Below are positions 1-5,450 of a stretch of DNA of 5,450 nt, piece after piece. The DNA is from Actinomycetes bacterium. Lineage in GTDB: Bacteria; Actinomycetota; Actinomycetes; Actinomycetales; Cellulomonadaceae. The stretch spans positions 1 to 5,450 of the forward strand of contig JAEXEM010000124.1 of assembly GCA_023401045.1 (NCBI GenBank), given 5' to 3'. The notes under the pieces were generated by a model. The model was not told the origin of the DNA, made no database searches, and worked only from the letters and a program-made list of their open reading frames with translations. A program made the position numbers and the translations under genes. Position 1 is the first letter of the stretch. Each line of letters opens with the position of its first letter.

Positions 1-1480
1 GCGCCGCGCCGCGCAGGCCGGGCCCGAGGAGGTCGCGGTCGTCTCGCGGTACCTCGGCGGCGAGCTGCGGCAGCGGCGCACCGGGCTCGGCTGGCGGTCG
101 CTCAGCACGCTGCCGGAACCGGCGGACGTCGCGAGTCTCGACGTCCTCGGGGTGGACGCGACGTTCGCCGAGATGGCCGCGCTGTCGGGTGCCGGGTCCT
201 CGACGGCGCGCACGGCGCTCGCGCGTGACCTGTTCGCCGCCGCGACGGCGGACGAGCAGCGGCTGCTGCGTGGGCTCGTCACCGGTGAGCTGCGGCAGGG
301 TGCGCTCGACGCGCTGCTGCTCGACGCGGTGGCCGAGGCGGCGGGCGTGGCACCGGACGAGGTGCGGCGGGCGGCGATGCTCGCGGGCGAGACGGAGGCC
401 GTCGCGGTCGCCGCGCTCGGAGCGCCGTCACCCGACGAGGCCCGCGCCGCGCTCGGCGCGTTCACGCTCACCGTCGGTCGTCCGGTGCGCCCGATGCTTG
501 CCCAGTCGGCTCCCGACGTCGCCGCTGCCCTGGCCCAGCTCGGCGCGCGCGCCGGGACCACGGAGGTCCCCGCCGCGGAGGCCGTCGTCGACACCAAGCT
601 CGACGGCATCCGCATCCAGGTGCACCGCGACGGCGAGGATGTGCGCGTCTACACCCGCAGCCTCGACGACATCACGGGCCGCGTGCCGGAGATCGTCGCG
701 GCCGTGCGCGCGCTGCCGGCCGACCGGCTCGTCCTCGACGGCGAGGCGCTCGCCCTCGACGCGTCCGGCCGCCCGCGGCCGTTCCAGGAGACCGCCTCGC
801 GCAGCGCGACCCGCGATGCCGAGCTCGCGGCGTCCGCGACCCTCAGCCCGTTCTTCTTCGACGTCCTCCACGTCGACGGCCACGACCTGCTCGACGCCCC
901 GCTGCGCGAGCGCCTCGCCGTGCTCGACCAGGTCGCCGCACCGCACGTCGTCGAGCGCGTCGTCACCGCCGACCCGCTGGTGGCCGCCGAGCACTTCGCC
1001 GCCGTCGTCGCCGACGGCCAGGAGGGCGTCGTCGTCAAGGCCGCCGACGCTCCCTACGAGGCGGGCCGCCGCGGCGCGGCGTGGGTGAAGGTCAAGCCGC
1101 GGCACACCCTCGACCTCGTCGTGCTCGCCGTCGAGCGCGGCTCGGGGCGCCGGGCGGGGACGCTGTCGAACATCCACCTCGGGGCGCGTGACCCCGACGG
1201 CGGGTTCGTCATGCTCGGCAAGACGTTCAAGGGCATGACCGACGAGATGCTCGCCTGGCAGACCCGGCGGTTCCGCGAGCTCGAGGTCACCGACGACGGG
1301 TGGACGGTGACGCTGCGGCCCGAGCAGGTCGTCGAGATCGCGTTCGACGGTCTGCAGCGCTCGACGCGGTACCCCGGCGGGCTCGCGCTGCGGTTCGCGC
1401 GGGTGCTGCGGTACCGGGACGACAAGACCGCCGCCGAGGCCGACACGATCGGCACGGTCCGTGCGCTCGCCGTCCCATGA
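1..1480 (+). CDS. lig: ATP-dependent DNA ligase (LigB-like), 5' end outside window
   Basis: This protein seals nicks in duplex DNA through an enzyme-adenylate intermediate, using ATP; in actinobacteria it acts beside the essential NAD-dependent LigA. The reading frame is open from base 2, and its first 50 codons ([18 protein letters not shown] and on) match the family N-terminus, so the GTG at 152 is an internal valine and the true start lies upstream. 492 residues are visible against roughly 510 in relatives such as mycobacterial LigB, so about 15-30 are missing. Numbering from base 2, the adenylated lysine is K199 in motif I KLDG (bases 596-607). Then come the DGE around E248, motif [13 protein letters not shown] (284-293), motif IV EGVVVK (341-346) and motif V WVKVKP (361-366). 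The C-terminal OB-fold holds the [17 protein letters not shown] segment. All key motifs are intact. It lacks the Ku/polymerase domains of LigD. The symbol is the generic family one. Confidence 0.93.
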   Translation, partial: RRAAQAGPEEVAVVSRYLGGELRQRRTGLGWRSLSTLPEPADVASLDVLGVDATFAEMAALSGAGSSTARTALARDLFAAATADEQRLLRGLVTGELRQGALDALLLDAVAEAAGVAPDEVRRAAMLAGETEAVAVAALGAPSPDEARAALGAFTLTVGRPVRPMLAQSAPDVAAALAQLGARAGTTEVPAAEAVVDTKLDGIRIQVHRDGEDVRVYTRSLDDITGRVPEIVAAVRALPADRLVLDGEALALDASGRPRPFQETASRSATRDAELAASATLSPFFFDVLHVDGHDLLDAPLRERLAVLDQVAAPHVVERVVTADPLVAAEHFAAVVADGQEGVVVKAADAPYEAGRRGAAWVKVKPRHTLDLVVLAVERGSGRRAGTLSNIHLGARDPDGGFVMLGKTFKGMTDEMLAWQTRRFRELEVTDDGWTVTLRPEQVVEIAFDGLQRSTRYPGGLALRFARVLRYRDDKTAAEADTIGTVRALAVP

Positions 1481-1483
1481 GCC

Positions 1484-1526
1484 CGGGACGTCCCGCCGCT
1501 GACCTGCGCGGCGGCGTGGCGTCCCG
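1484..1526 (+). terminator. Two-part GC-rich hairpin after the ligase gene
   Basis: An outer stem (CGGGACG at 1484-1490 with CGTCCCG at 1520-1526) encloses an inner stem (CCGCCGC at 1493-1499 with GCGGCGG at 1508-1514) around an 8-base loop. The two are separated by a short asymmetric internal loop. It begins 4 bases after the ligase stop. There is no T-tract, but many actinobacterial intrinsic terminators lack one. It may end or reduce ligase transcription before the membrane protein gene. It could also be chance structure in GC-rich DNA, or coding sequence if the next gene starts at 1477. Confidence 0.45.
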
Positions 1527-1547
1527 CGTCGACGGCAGCGAGGACGT

Positions 1548-1556
1548 GAGGCAGGG
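1548..1556 (+). promoter_or_regulatory. Ribosome binding site supporting the CPBP start
   Basis: GAGGCAGGG offers two Shine-Dalgarno-like cores: GAGG, 6 bases before GTG 1558, and AGGG, 7 bases before ATG 1564. The upstream ATG at 1477 overlaps the ligase stop (ATGA) but has no such purine run before it. This favours the 1558/1564 starts. Confidence 0.5.
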
Positions 1557-1563
1557 TGTGCGG

Positions 1564-2463
1564 ATGGGATCGAGGGAGGTCGGGGTCGAGGAGACCACCG
1601 ACGGACGCGCCGTGACCGACGACGACGCGCACACGGTCGGGGCGCCACCCGCGCTGCGCGGGGCGACCGCCTGGTGGCGGGTGCTGGCGGCGGCCCTCGT
1701 CTGCGGGTCGGCGATCCTCATGTTCGCGGTCCACGTGCGGCCGCTGGCCTACCTGCCGCTCGTCGCCGGGGTGGCGCTCGGGCTCGCCGTCGACCGGCGG
1801 CTCGGCAAGGACCTGTTCCTCATCGCGCTCGGCATGTCGATCGTCAGCGCCATCCCGCTCGCCGCGGACCTGTCCGACGCGGGGATCGTGCGGTTCACCA
1901 TCGCGCTGTCCCTCGCCGTGGCGGTGCCGTTCCTCGTCTCGCGGTTCGTCTTCAAGGACCGCGTCATCCGGTTCCCGTGGCGCACCGGGAAGCGCTGGAC
2001 GCGCACGCAGTGGGCGTACCTCATCGGGGTGCAGGTCGCGGGCTACCTGCTCCTGCCGTACTACTTCCTCTCCTCCGGGGCGTACCAGAACTGGCCGACG
2101 GTCGTCGAGGGGCAGGACGTCGCGCGGCTGTTCGTCGGGGTCAACGCCGTGGGGACGTGGGACGAGCTGTTCTTCATCTGCACCGTGTTCGCGCTGCTGC
2201 GCCGGCACTTCCCGGTGTGGACGGCGAACGTCCTGCAGGCCATGGTCTTCGTGTCGTTCCTCTGGGAGCTCGGGTACCGGGAGTGGGGGCCGCTGCTCAC
2301 CGTCCCGTTCGCGCTCGTCCAGGGCCTGACGTTCCAGCTGACGAAGTCCCTCACGTACGTGCTCGTCGTCCACCTGCTCTTCGACGCGGTCGTCTTCATG
2401 GTGCTCGTCCACGCGCACACCCCCGAGCTGTTCGACATCTTCGTCACGGCGCCGTCGCGCTGA
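1564..2463 (+). CDS. CPBP (Abi/CAAX-like) family membrane protein with altered active-site motif
   Basis: From ATG 1564 this is a 299-residue, strongly hydrophobic protein with about eight or nine predicted membrane spans between residues 38 and 284. It follows a polar, acidic N-terminal tail. The C-terminal half resembles the CPBP intramembrane protease family: motif 1 region GTWDELFFICTVF (D200, E201), motif 2 region VFVSFLWELGY (228-238) and motif 3 HLLFD (H270, D274). Canonical motifs are EExxxR, FxxxH and HxxxN/D. Here the first Glu is Asp, the Arg is Ile and I see no His in motif 2, so peptidase activity is uncertain. Known members process prenylated proteins or peptides, or give bacteriocin self-immunity; no substrate is evident here. 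Alternative starts are GTG 1558 (301 aa), GTG 1612 (283 aa) and ATG 1477 (328 aa, overlapping the ligase stop). It is probably co-transcribed with the oxidase gene 14 bases downstream. Confidence 0.78.
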   Translation: MGSREVGVEETTDGRAVTDDDAHTVGAPPALRGATAWWRVLAAALVCGSAILMFAVHVRPLAYLPLVAGVALGLAVDRRLGKDLFLIALGMSIVSAIPLAADLSDAGIVRFTIALSLAVAVPFLVSRFVFKDRVIRFPWRTGKRWTRTQWAYLIGVQVAGYLLLPYYFLSSGAYQNWPTVVEGQDVARLFVGVNAVGTWDELFFICTVFALLRRHFPVWTANVLQAMVFVSFLWELGYREWGPLLTVPFALVQGLTFQLTKSLTYVLVVHLLFDAVVFMVLVHAHTPELFDIFVTAPSR

Positions 2464-2469
2464 GGAAGG
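2462..2469 (+). promoter_or_regulatory. Ribosome binding site of the alditol oxidase gene
   Basis: GAGGAAGG overlaps the stop codon of the membrane protein gene and lies 8 bases before GTG 2478. It fixes this GTG as the start although the frame is open much further upstream. It also suggests translational coupling between the two genes. Confidence 0.7.
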
Positions 2470-2477
2470 CAGGACCC

Positions 2478-3734
2478 GTGCTCACCAACTGGGCCGGCAG
2501 CCACACGTTCGCCGGAGGGCCCGTCGTGCGGCCGACGAGCGTCGAGGAGGTCGCCGACGTTGTCGCCGGCGCCCGGCACGTGCGTGCGCTCGGGTCGCGG
2601 CACTCGTTCCACGACCTCGCCGACTCCCCCGGCACGCTCGTCGCGCTCGACCGGCTCGAGGTGCCGACGGTGGTCGACCCCGAGGCCCGCACCGTCACCG
2701 TCGGCGCCGGCGTCCGCTACGGCGAGCTCGCCGCCGACCTGCACGCCGCCGGCTGGGCGCTGCACACGATGGCCTCGCTGCCGCACATCGCCGTCGCCGG
2801 GACCGTCGCCACGGCCACGCACGGGTCGGGTGACCGGACGCAGAACCTGTCGGCCGCGGTGCGCGGGCTCGAGCTCGTCGGCGCGGGTGGTGAGGTCCGC
2901 ACCCTCGGCCCCGACGACCCCGAGCTCGCCGGGTCCGTCGTCGCGCTCGGCGGCCTCGGGATCGTCACCCGCGTGACGCTCGCCGTCGAGCCGACGTACG
3001 ACGTCGCGCAGGAGGTGTGGGCCGACCTGCCGTGGACGACCGCGCTCGACCGGTTCGACGCGCTCATGTCCTCCGCCGCGTCCGTCAGCCTCTTCACCGA
3101 CTGGCGGGGCGGCACCGTCGGCCAGGTGTGGCGCAAGCACCGCGTCGACGGTGACGCGTGGCGGCTGCCGGAACCGGGCGACGAGCTCACCGGCGCCCGT
3201 CCCGCAGGCCCCGCGCACCCCATCCCCGGCGCGGACCCGGCGGCCAGCACGACGCAGGGCGGCGTGCCCGGCCCGTGGCACGAGCGGCTCCCGCACTTCC
3301 GGCTCGACTTCACCCCGTCCGCCGGCGAGGAGCTGCAGTCGGAGTGGCTCGTGCCGCGCGAGCACGCCGTCGCGGCGATCGAGGCGCTGCGCGGCGTCGC
3401 CGACGTCACGGCGCCGCTGCTGCAGGTGAGCGAGATCCGCTCGATCGCGGGTGACGACCTGTGGCTGTCGACGGCGTACGGCGGCGACCGCGTCGGGCTG
3501 CACTTCACGTGGCTGCGCCGCCAGGCCGAGGTCGAGCGCGCGGCGGCCGTCGTCGAGGACGCCCTGGCCCCGTTCGAGGCCCGGCCCCACTGGGGCAAGG
3601 TCTTTGTCGACCGCGACCACCGCCTCCCCAGCCTCTACCCGCGCTGGGACGACACCGTCGACCTGCTCGTGCGGCGGGACCCCGAGGGCGTCTTCGCGAA
3701 CGACTTCCTCGTGCGGCACGGTCTGCGCGGCTGA
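2478..3734 (+). CDS. aldO: FAD-linked alditol oxidase-like protein (AldO/xylitol oxidase family)
   Basis: This is a probable cytoplasmic flavoenzyme that oxidises the terminal CH-OH of sugar alcohols such as xylitol or sorbitol to the aldose, reducing O2 to H2O2. It has 418 residues, the same length as I recall for Streptomyces coelicolor AldO, and aligns with it from the N-terminus (TNWAG). An N-terminal FAD-binding (PCMH-type) domain covers about 1-175: GSRHSF supplies H42, the expected covalent flavin attachment site, and MASLPHIAVAGTVATATHGSG (99-119) lines the flavin. The C-terminal substrate domain carries SLFTDWR (204-210), VPGPWHERLPHFR (263-275), E319-I-R321, H342-F-T344 and HWGK with K374. 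These match the AldO catalytic set (Ser106, Glu320, Arg322, His343, Thr345, Lys375, from memory). An aldonolactone oxidase is the main alternative within this superfamily. Substrate cannot be read from sequence; no sugar-alcohol transporter or kinase is nearby. Confidence 0.88.
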   Translation: MLTNWAGSHTFAGGPVVRPTSVEEVADVVAGARHVRALGSRHSFHDLADSPGTLVALDRLEVPTVVDPEARTVTVGAGVRYGELAADLHAAGWALHTMASLPHIAVAGTVATATHGSGDRTQNLSAAVRGLELVGAGGEVRTLGPDDPELAGSVVALGGLGIVTRVTLAVEPTYDVAQEVWADLPWTTALDRFDALMSSAASVSLFTDWRGGTVGQVWRKHRVDGDAWRLPEPGDELTGARPAGPAHPIPGADPAASTTQGGVPGPWHERLPHFRLDFTPSAGEELQSEWLVPREHAVAAIEALRGVADVTAPLLQVSEIRSIAGDDLWLSTAYGGDRVGLHFTWLRRQAEVERAAAVVEDALAPFEARPHWGKVFVDRDHRLPSLYPRWDDTVDLLVRRDPEGVFANDFLVRHGLRG

Positions 3735-3744
3735 CGCCGGCCGC

Positions 3745-4677
3745 TCAGACGTCCCAGGTCGTCGTCCGGGCGGCGAGGTCCGTCCACCCCTCCCGTCCGA
3801 GCGGCGACAAGGTCCGCACCTTCGCCCCCGGGTGCAGCCGTGGGTCACTGGCGTAGCGCTGCGCGAGCGCCGTCTCCGCACCGGGTTCCCCCGCGTCGGC
3901 GCGCAGCAGCAGGTCGGCCACCTCGTCGGCGAGGACGTCGGCCTCACGCTCACCGAGGCCGTCGAGCTCCGCACCCCACACGTCCCACAGGAGGACCTCG
4001 TCGCGACGCCGGTGGGCGATCTCGAGATGGACGTAGCCGCGCACGAACTCCCGTCCACGCAGCTCGGGCACGCCGGCGACGCCGTAGTCGGACAGGTCGA
4101 GCCCGTCACGCCGGTGCGCGACCCACAGCTCGGCAGCCGTCGGGAACGGGCCGTCGACCCCCGTCGGAATGTCGAAGGGGTCGAACGGCTCCCCGGCGGG
4201 CGGCGCCGCGCCGAAGGCGGCGTCGAGCTCGGGGTCGGCCCGCACCCAGCGGCCGTCCTCCCAGCGTTCGACGACGACGTGGTCGACACCCTCACCGGGC
4301 GAGAAGTACCGCGCGAAGCCGATGCGCGAGCGTGCCGGGACACCGTGCTCGCGCAGCAGGCCGACGCCGAGCAGCGTGTGGTCGCGGCAGCACCCGGCGA
4401 CCCGGTCGGCGTGCGGGCGTCCCGGCAGCGGCGCGTCGGACGCCTCGGCGGCAGCGGCGAGGATGCTCTCGAGCCAGCGCAGGTCGATCGTCGGCATCCG
4501 CGCCGGGTCGAGCGTCGACGCCTCCGCGCGGTAGTGCCCGATCGCCCCCGTCGCGGCCTCGTGGACCGCCTGCGGGCTCGTCCCCACCCCGGCGAGGAGG
4601 TGGGCGTACCGGCCCGGGTCGCTGAAGGCCGAGTGGGTCGCCCACTCCTCGGGGCCGGTCACCTCGTGCCTGCTCAT
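3745..4677 (-). CDS. Transglutaminase-like domain protein (papain-fold, substrate unknown)
   Basis: This 310-residue protein is probably cytosolic; I see no signal peptide or membrane span. The middle holds a transglutaminase-like core with the triad in the expected order. The Cys is in GCCRDHTLLGVGLLREHGVPAR (95-116), with C97 at the GxC catalytic position. The His is in VDHVVVERW (H133), and the Asp is in WVRADPEL (D148). The tail (about 150-310) is rich in charged residues, includes WVAHRRDGLDLSDYG (185-199), and is not a domain I can name. In bacteria this fold usually serves as a cysteine protease or amidase rather than a cross-linker. ATG 4677 was chosen because GGGAG sits 5 bases upstream and MSRHEVTGPEEW starts a plausible protein; the frame stays open upstream only over the neighbouring gene. 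It is convergent with the oxidase gene, with 10 bases between stops. It lies downstream of the FKBP gene on the same strand, but a strong hairpin separates them. Confidence 0.85.
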   Translation of the reverse strand: MSRHEVTGPEEWATHSAFSDPGRYAHLLAGVGTSPQAVHEAATGAIGHYRAEASTLDPARMPTIDLRWLESILAAAAEASDAPLPGRPHADRVAGCCRDHTLLGVGLLREHGVPARSRIGFARYFSPGEGVDHVVVERWEDGRWVRADPELDAAFGAAPPAGEPFDPFDIPTGVDGPFPTAAELWVAHRRDGLDLSDYGVAGVPELRGREFVRGYVHLEIAHRRRDEVLLWDVWGAELDGLGEREADVLADEVADLLLRADAGEPGAETALAQRYASDPRLHPGAKVRTLSPLGREGWTDLAARTTTWDV

Positions 4678-4714
4678 GCGTGCTCCCGTCGTCGCCGTCC
4701 TGGCCCCGGCACGA

Positions 4715-4756
4715 CCGCGCCGCCGGGACCCACGGGTGGGTCGACCGGCGGCGCGG
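4715..4756 (-). terminator. Long GC-rich stem-loop downstream of the FKBP gene
   Basis: A perfect 12-base outer stem (4715-4726 with 4745-4756) is followed by a 6-7 base inner stem (GACCCA at 4727-4732 with TGGGTC at 4737-4742). Only a two-base bulge (4743-4744) interrupts it, and the loop is CGGG. It lies 15 bases after the FKBP stop codon, in the usual terminator position. No T-run follows on the minus strand, which is common for actinobacterial terminators. It lies 37 bases upstream of the transglutaminase-like gene, so it may insulate that gene or allow only partial read-through. Confidence 0.72.
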
Positions 4757-4771
4757 GGCGAACTCGTCGGG

Positions 4772-5176
4772 TCAGCTGACGCCGAGGATGTCGACGACGA
4801 AGACGAGCGTGTCGCCGCCCTTGATGCCGGCCTGCGGCACGCCACGGTCGCCGTAGCCGAGGTGCGACGGGATGGAGAGCAGGACGCGGGAGCCGACCTG
4901 CTGGCCGACGAGGCCCTCGTCCCAGCCGGCGATGACGGCGCCGACGCCGATGGGGAAGCTGATCGAGGAGCCGCGGTCGTACGAGTTGTCGAACACGCCC
5001 CCCTGCCACGACTGACCGAGGTAGTGGACCTCGATGTCCTGGCCGGCCTCGACGAGCTCACCGTCGCCGCGGCTGAGGACCACGACCTCGAGCTCGCCCG
5101 ACGGCGCGGCGTCGGGGAACGTCAGCGTGGGCTTCGTGCCGGGTGCGCCCGAGACCTCGGGCAGCTCTGCGGCCAT
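4772..5176 (-). CDS. FKBP-type peptidyl-prolyl cis-trans isomerase
   Basis: This small 134-residue cytosolic enzyme speeds cis-trans isomerisation of X-Pro bonds during protein folding. One FKBP domain spans about residues 28-134, after a short Pro/Ala-rich N-terminal extension; there is no signal peptide or lipobox. The pocket residues of human FKBP12 are all recognisable: Y52 (EVHYLG), F62-D63 (GGVFDNSY), V81-I82 and W85 (GAVIAGWDEGL), Y108 (HLGYGDRG) and F126 (TLVFVVDI). The fold's conserved SIPSHLGYG and GGDTLVF segments are present. The start at ATG 5176 is well supported: AAGGAG lies 8 bases upstream and MAAELPEVSG matches actinobacterial relatives, whereas the open frame further upstream reads across the promoter region. 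A likely terminator follows. It is divergent from the regulator-like gene at 5345, and the palindrome between them could control both. Confidence 0.94.
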   Translation of the reverse strand: MAAELPEVSGAPGTKPTLTFPDAAPSGELEVVVLSRGDGELVEAGQDIEVHYLGQSWQGGVFDNSYDRGSSISFPIGVGAVIAGWDEGLVGQQVGSRVLLSIPSHLGYGDRGVPQAGIKGGDTLVFVVDILGVS

Positions 5177-5184
5177 GTTGCTCT

Positions 5185-5190
5185 CTCCTT
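5185..5190 (-). promoter_or_regulatory. Strong ribosome binding site of the FKBP gene
   Basis: Read on the minus strand, AAGGAG lies 8 bases before ATG 5176. It is close to the ideal Shine-Dalgarno sequence and decides this start over any upstream codon in the same open frame. Confidence 0.85.
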
Positions 5191-5265
5191 CGGTGGATGA
5201 CTGTGCGCGGTCCATCCTGCCCGTACCCAGCCACCGGTGCGCGCGGCAGGGCGCTGGACGGGTCT

Positions 5266-5282
5266 GGCTAATCACATTAGCC
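5266..5282. promoter_or_regulatory. Perfect palindrome, candidate operator in a divergent promoter region
   Basis: GGCTAAT-CAC-ATTAGCC is a perfect 7-base inverted repeat with a 3-base spacer, in the only AT-rich patch I noticed. A further TGGCTA half-site at 5287-5292 starts 22 bases after the first (5265-5270), about two helical turns. It lies within TGGCTATGGCCA, which has TGGC/GCCA arms. The site is 63 bases before the regulator-like start at 5345 and 90 bases before the FKBP start at 5176. On the minus strand it contains TAATGT (5279-5274), which fits a TANNNT -10 element, but I see no clear -35. Binding by the adjacent TetR-like protein is inference from position and symmetry. Confidence 0.6.
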
Positions 5283-5332
5283 TTGCTGGCTATGGCCATT
5301 CCCCTGCCCGGTGCGCCGGCGTCCCGCACGAC

Positions 5333-5338
5333 GAGGGG
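5333..5338 (+). promoter_or_regulatory. Ribosome binding site of the regulator-like gene
   Basis: GAGGGG lies 6 bases before GTG 5345. It supports that codon as the start of the partial gene at the right edge. Confidence 0.6.
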
Positions 5339-5344
5339 CGCTCG

Positions 5345-5450
5345 GTGAGCCCGCGCGCCGGCCTCGACCGCGCCACCGTCACCGACCACGCGCTCGCCGT
5401 CCTCGACGCCGGCGGCAGCGCCGACCCCTGGCGCTCGCTCTCCCTCGCCG
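5345..5450 (+). CDS. Probable TetR-family regulator, N-terminus only (runs off window)
   Basis: Only 35 codons are visible, starting at a GTG with GAGGGG 6 bases upstream. The translation (SPRAGLDRATVTDHALAVLD, then AGGSADPWRSLSLA) resembles the first helix and the approach to helix 2 of TetR-type repressors: an Arg/Gly-rich tip, an Ala/Leu helix, a Gly turn and an LSLA start of the helix-turn-helix. The DNA-contacting helix and the ligand domain are beyond the window. Such proteins usually repress their own promoter and a divergent neighbour, which fits the palindrome upstream. The start overlaps the stop of a possible 18-codon leader frame (5292-5348). The family call rests on a short segment and could be wrong. 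Confidence 0.62.
   Translation, partial: MSPRAGLDRATVTDHALAVLDAGGSADPWRSLSLA

Noticed and set aside
152..154. GTG as the ligase start
   Set aside because: The 50 codons before it are in frame and match the family N-terminus, so this is an internal valine and the gene starts before the window.
1674..2477. Extension of the oxidase frame upstream by 268 codons
   Set aside because: The upstream part reads as Arg/Ala-rich nonsense over the membrane protein gene. GTG 2478 has a good ribosome site and gives exactly the family length of 418 residues.
3727..3744. Bidirectional terminator between the convergent oxidase and transglutaminase-like genes
   Set aside because: Only a 5-base GCGGC/GCCGC stem with an 8-base loop is present and it overlaps the oxidase coding end; a stem this short is expected by chance at this GC content.
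2061..4343. A 760-codon open frame on the minus strand opposite the membrane protein and oxidase genes, crossing into the transglutaminase-like gene
   Set aside because: Its translation is Arg/Ser/Pro-rich low-complexity sequence with no family resemblance. It is the antisense shadow of well-recognised genes in GC-rich DNA. The same holds for other long minus-strand frames opposite the ligase.
5220..5262. Stem-loop in the FKBP leader (CCCG/CGGG and CCAGC/GCTGG arms)
   Set aside because: The pairing is 4 plus 5 bases with an asymmetric internal loop and a long apical loop; no riboswitch class or terminator feature is recognisable.
5269..5281. CRP/GlxR-type binding site
   Set aside because: Only a single TCACA-like half is present. 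The perfect symmetry is in GGCTAAT/ATTAGCC, not in TGTGA-N6-TCACA.
5177..5389. N-terminal extension of the FKBP protein by up to 71 residues
   Set aside because: It would read through the palindrome and promoter region and past a near-ideal ribosome site at 5185-5190. The sequence is unlike FKBP N-termini and is not a signal peptide.

Overview
This window is a stretch of very GC-rich chromosome, roughly three-quarters G+C by eye, with strong G/C bias at third codon positions and GTG starts. The gene types (a LigB-like ATP-dependent DNA ligase, an AldO-type alditol oxidase, actinobacterial CPBP and transglutaminase-like proteins) point to an actinobacterium. A member of the Micrococcales, such as a Cellulomonas or Cellulosimicrobium relative, is my best guess, but that is inference. 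I see no mobile element, CRISPR array, RNA gene or sign of recent transfer. This looks like an ordinary core-type region.

Left part, plus strand (1-3734). The window opens inside an ATP-dependent DNA ligase gene that runs to 1480; only its N-terminal tip is missing, because of the window edge. A two-part GC-rich hairpin (1484-1526) follows its stop. Next come a multi-pass membrane protein of the CPBP/Abi family (about 1564-2463) with an altered active-site motif, and 14 bases later an FAD-linked alditol oxidase-like enzyme (2478-3734) with a full set of AldO catalytic residues. The last two probably form one transcription unit. The ligase may or may not read into it.

Right part, minus strand (3745-5176). 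A transglutaminase-like protein (3745-4677) ends 10 bases from the oxidase stop, in convergent orientation. Upstream of it is a small FKBP-type peptidyl-prolyl isomerase (4772-5176), followed by a long stem-loop (4715-4756) that looks like its terminator.

Right edge (5177-5450). A 168-base divergent intergenic region separates the FKBP gene from a plus-strand gene whose first 35 codons resemble the N-terminus of a TetR-family regulator. This gap holds the only AT-rich patch I noticed. It contains a perfect inverted repeat (GGCTAAT-CAC-ATTAGCC), which is a good candidate operator for that regulator.

The genes do not form an obvious pathway: DNA repair, membrane, redox, peptidase-like and protein-folding functions sit side by side. 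The observations most worth a second look are the palindrome in the divergent promoter region and the degenerate CPBP active site.
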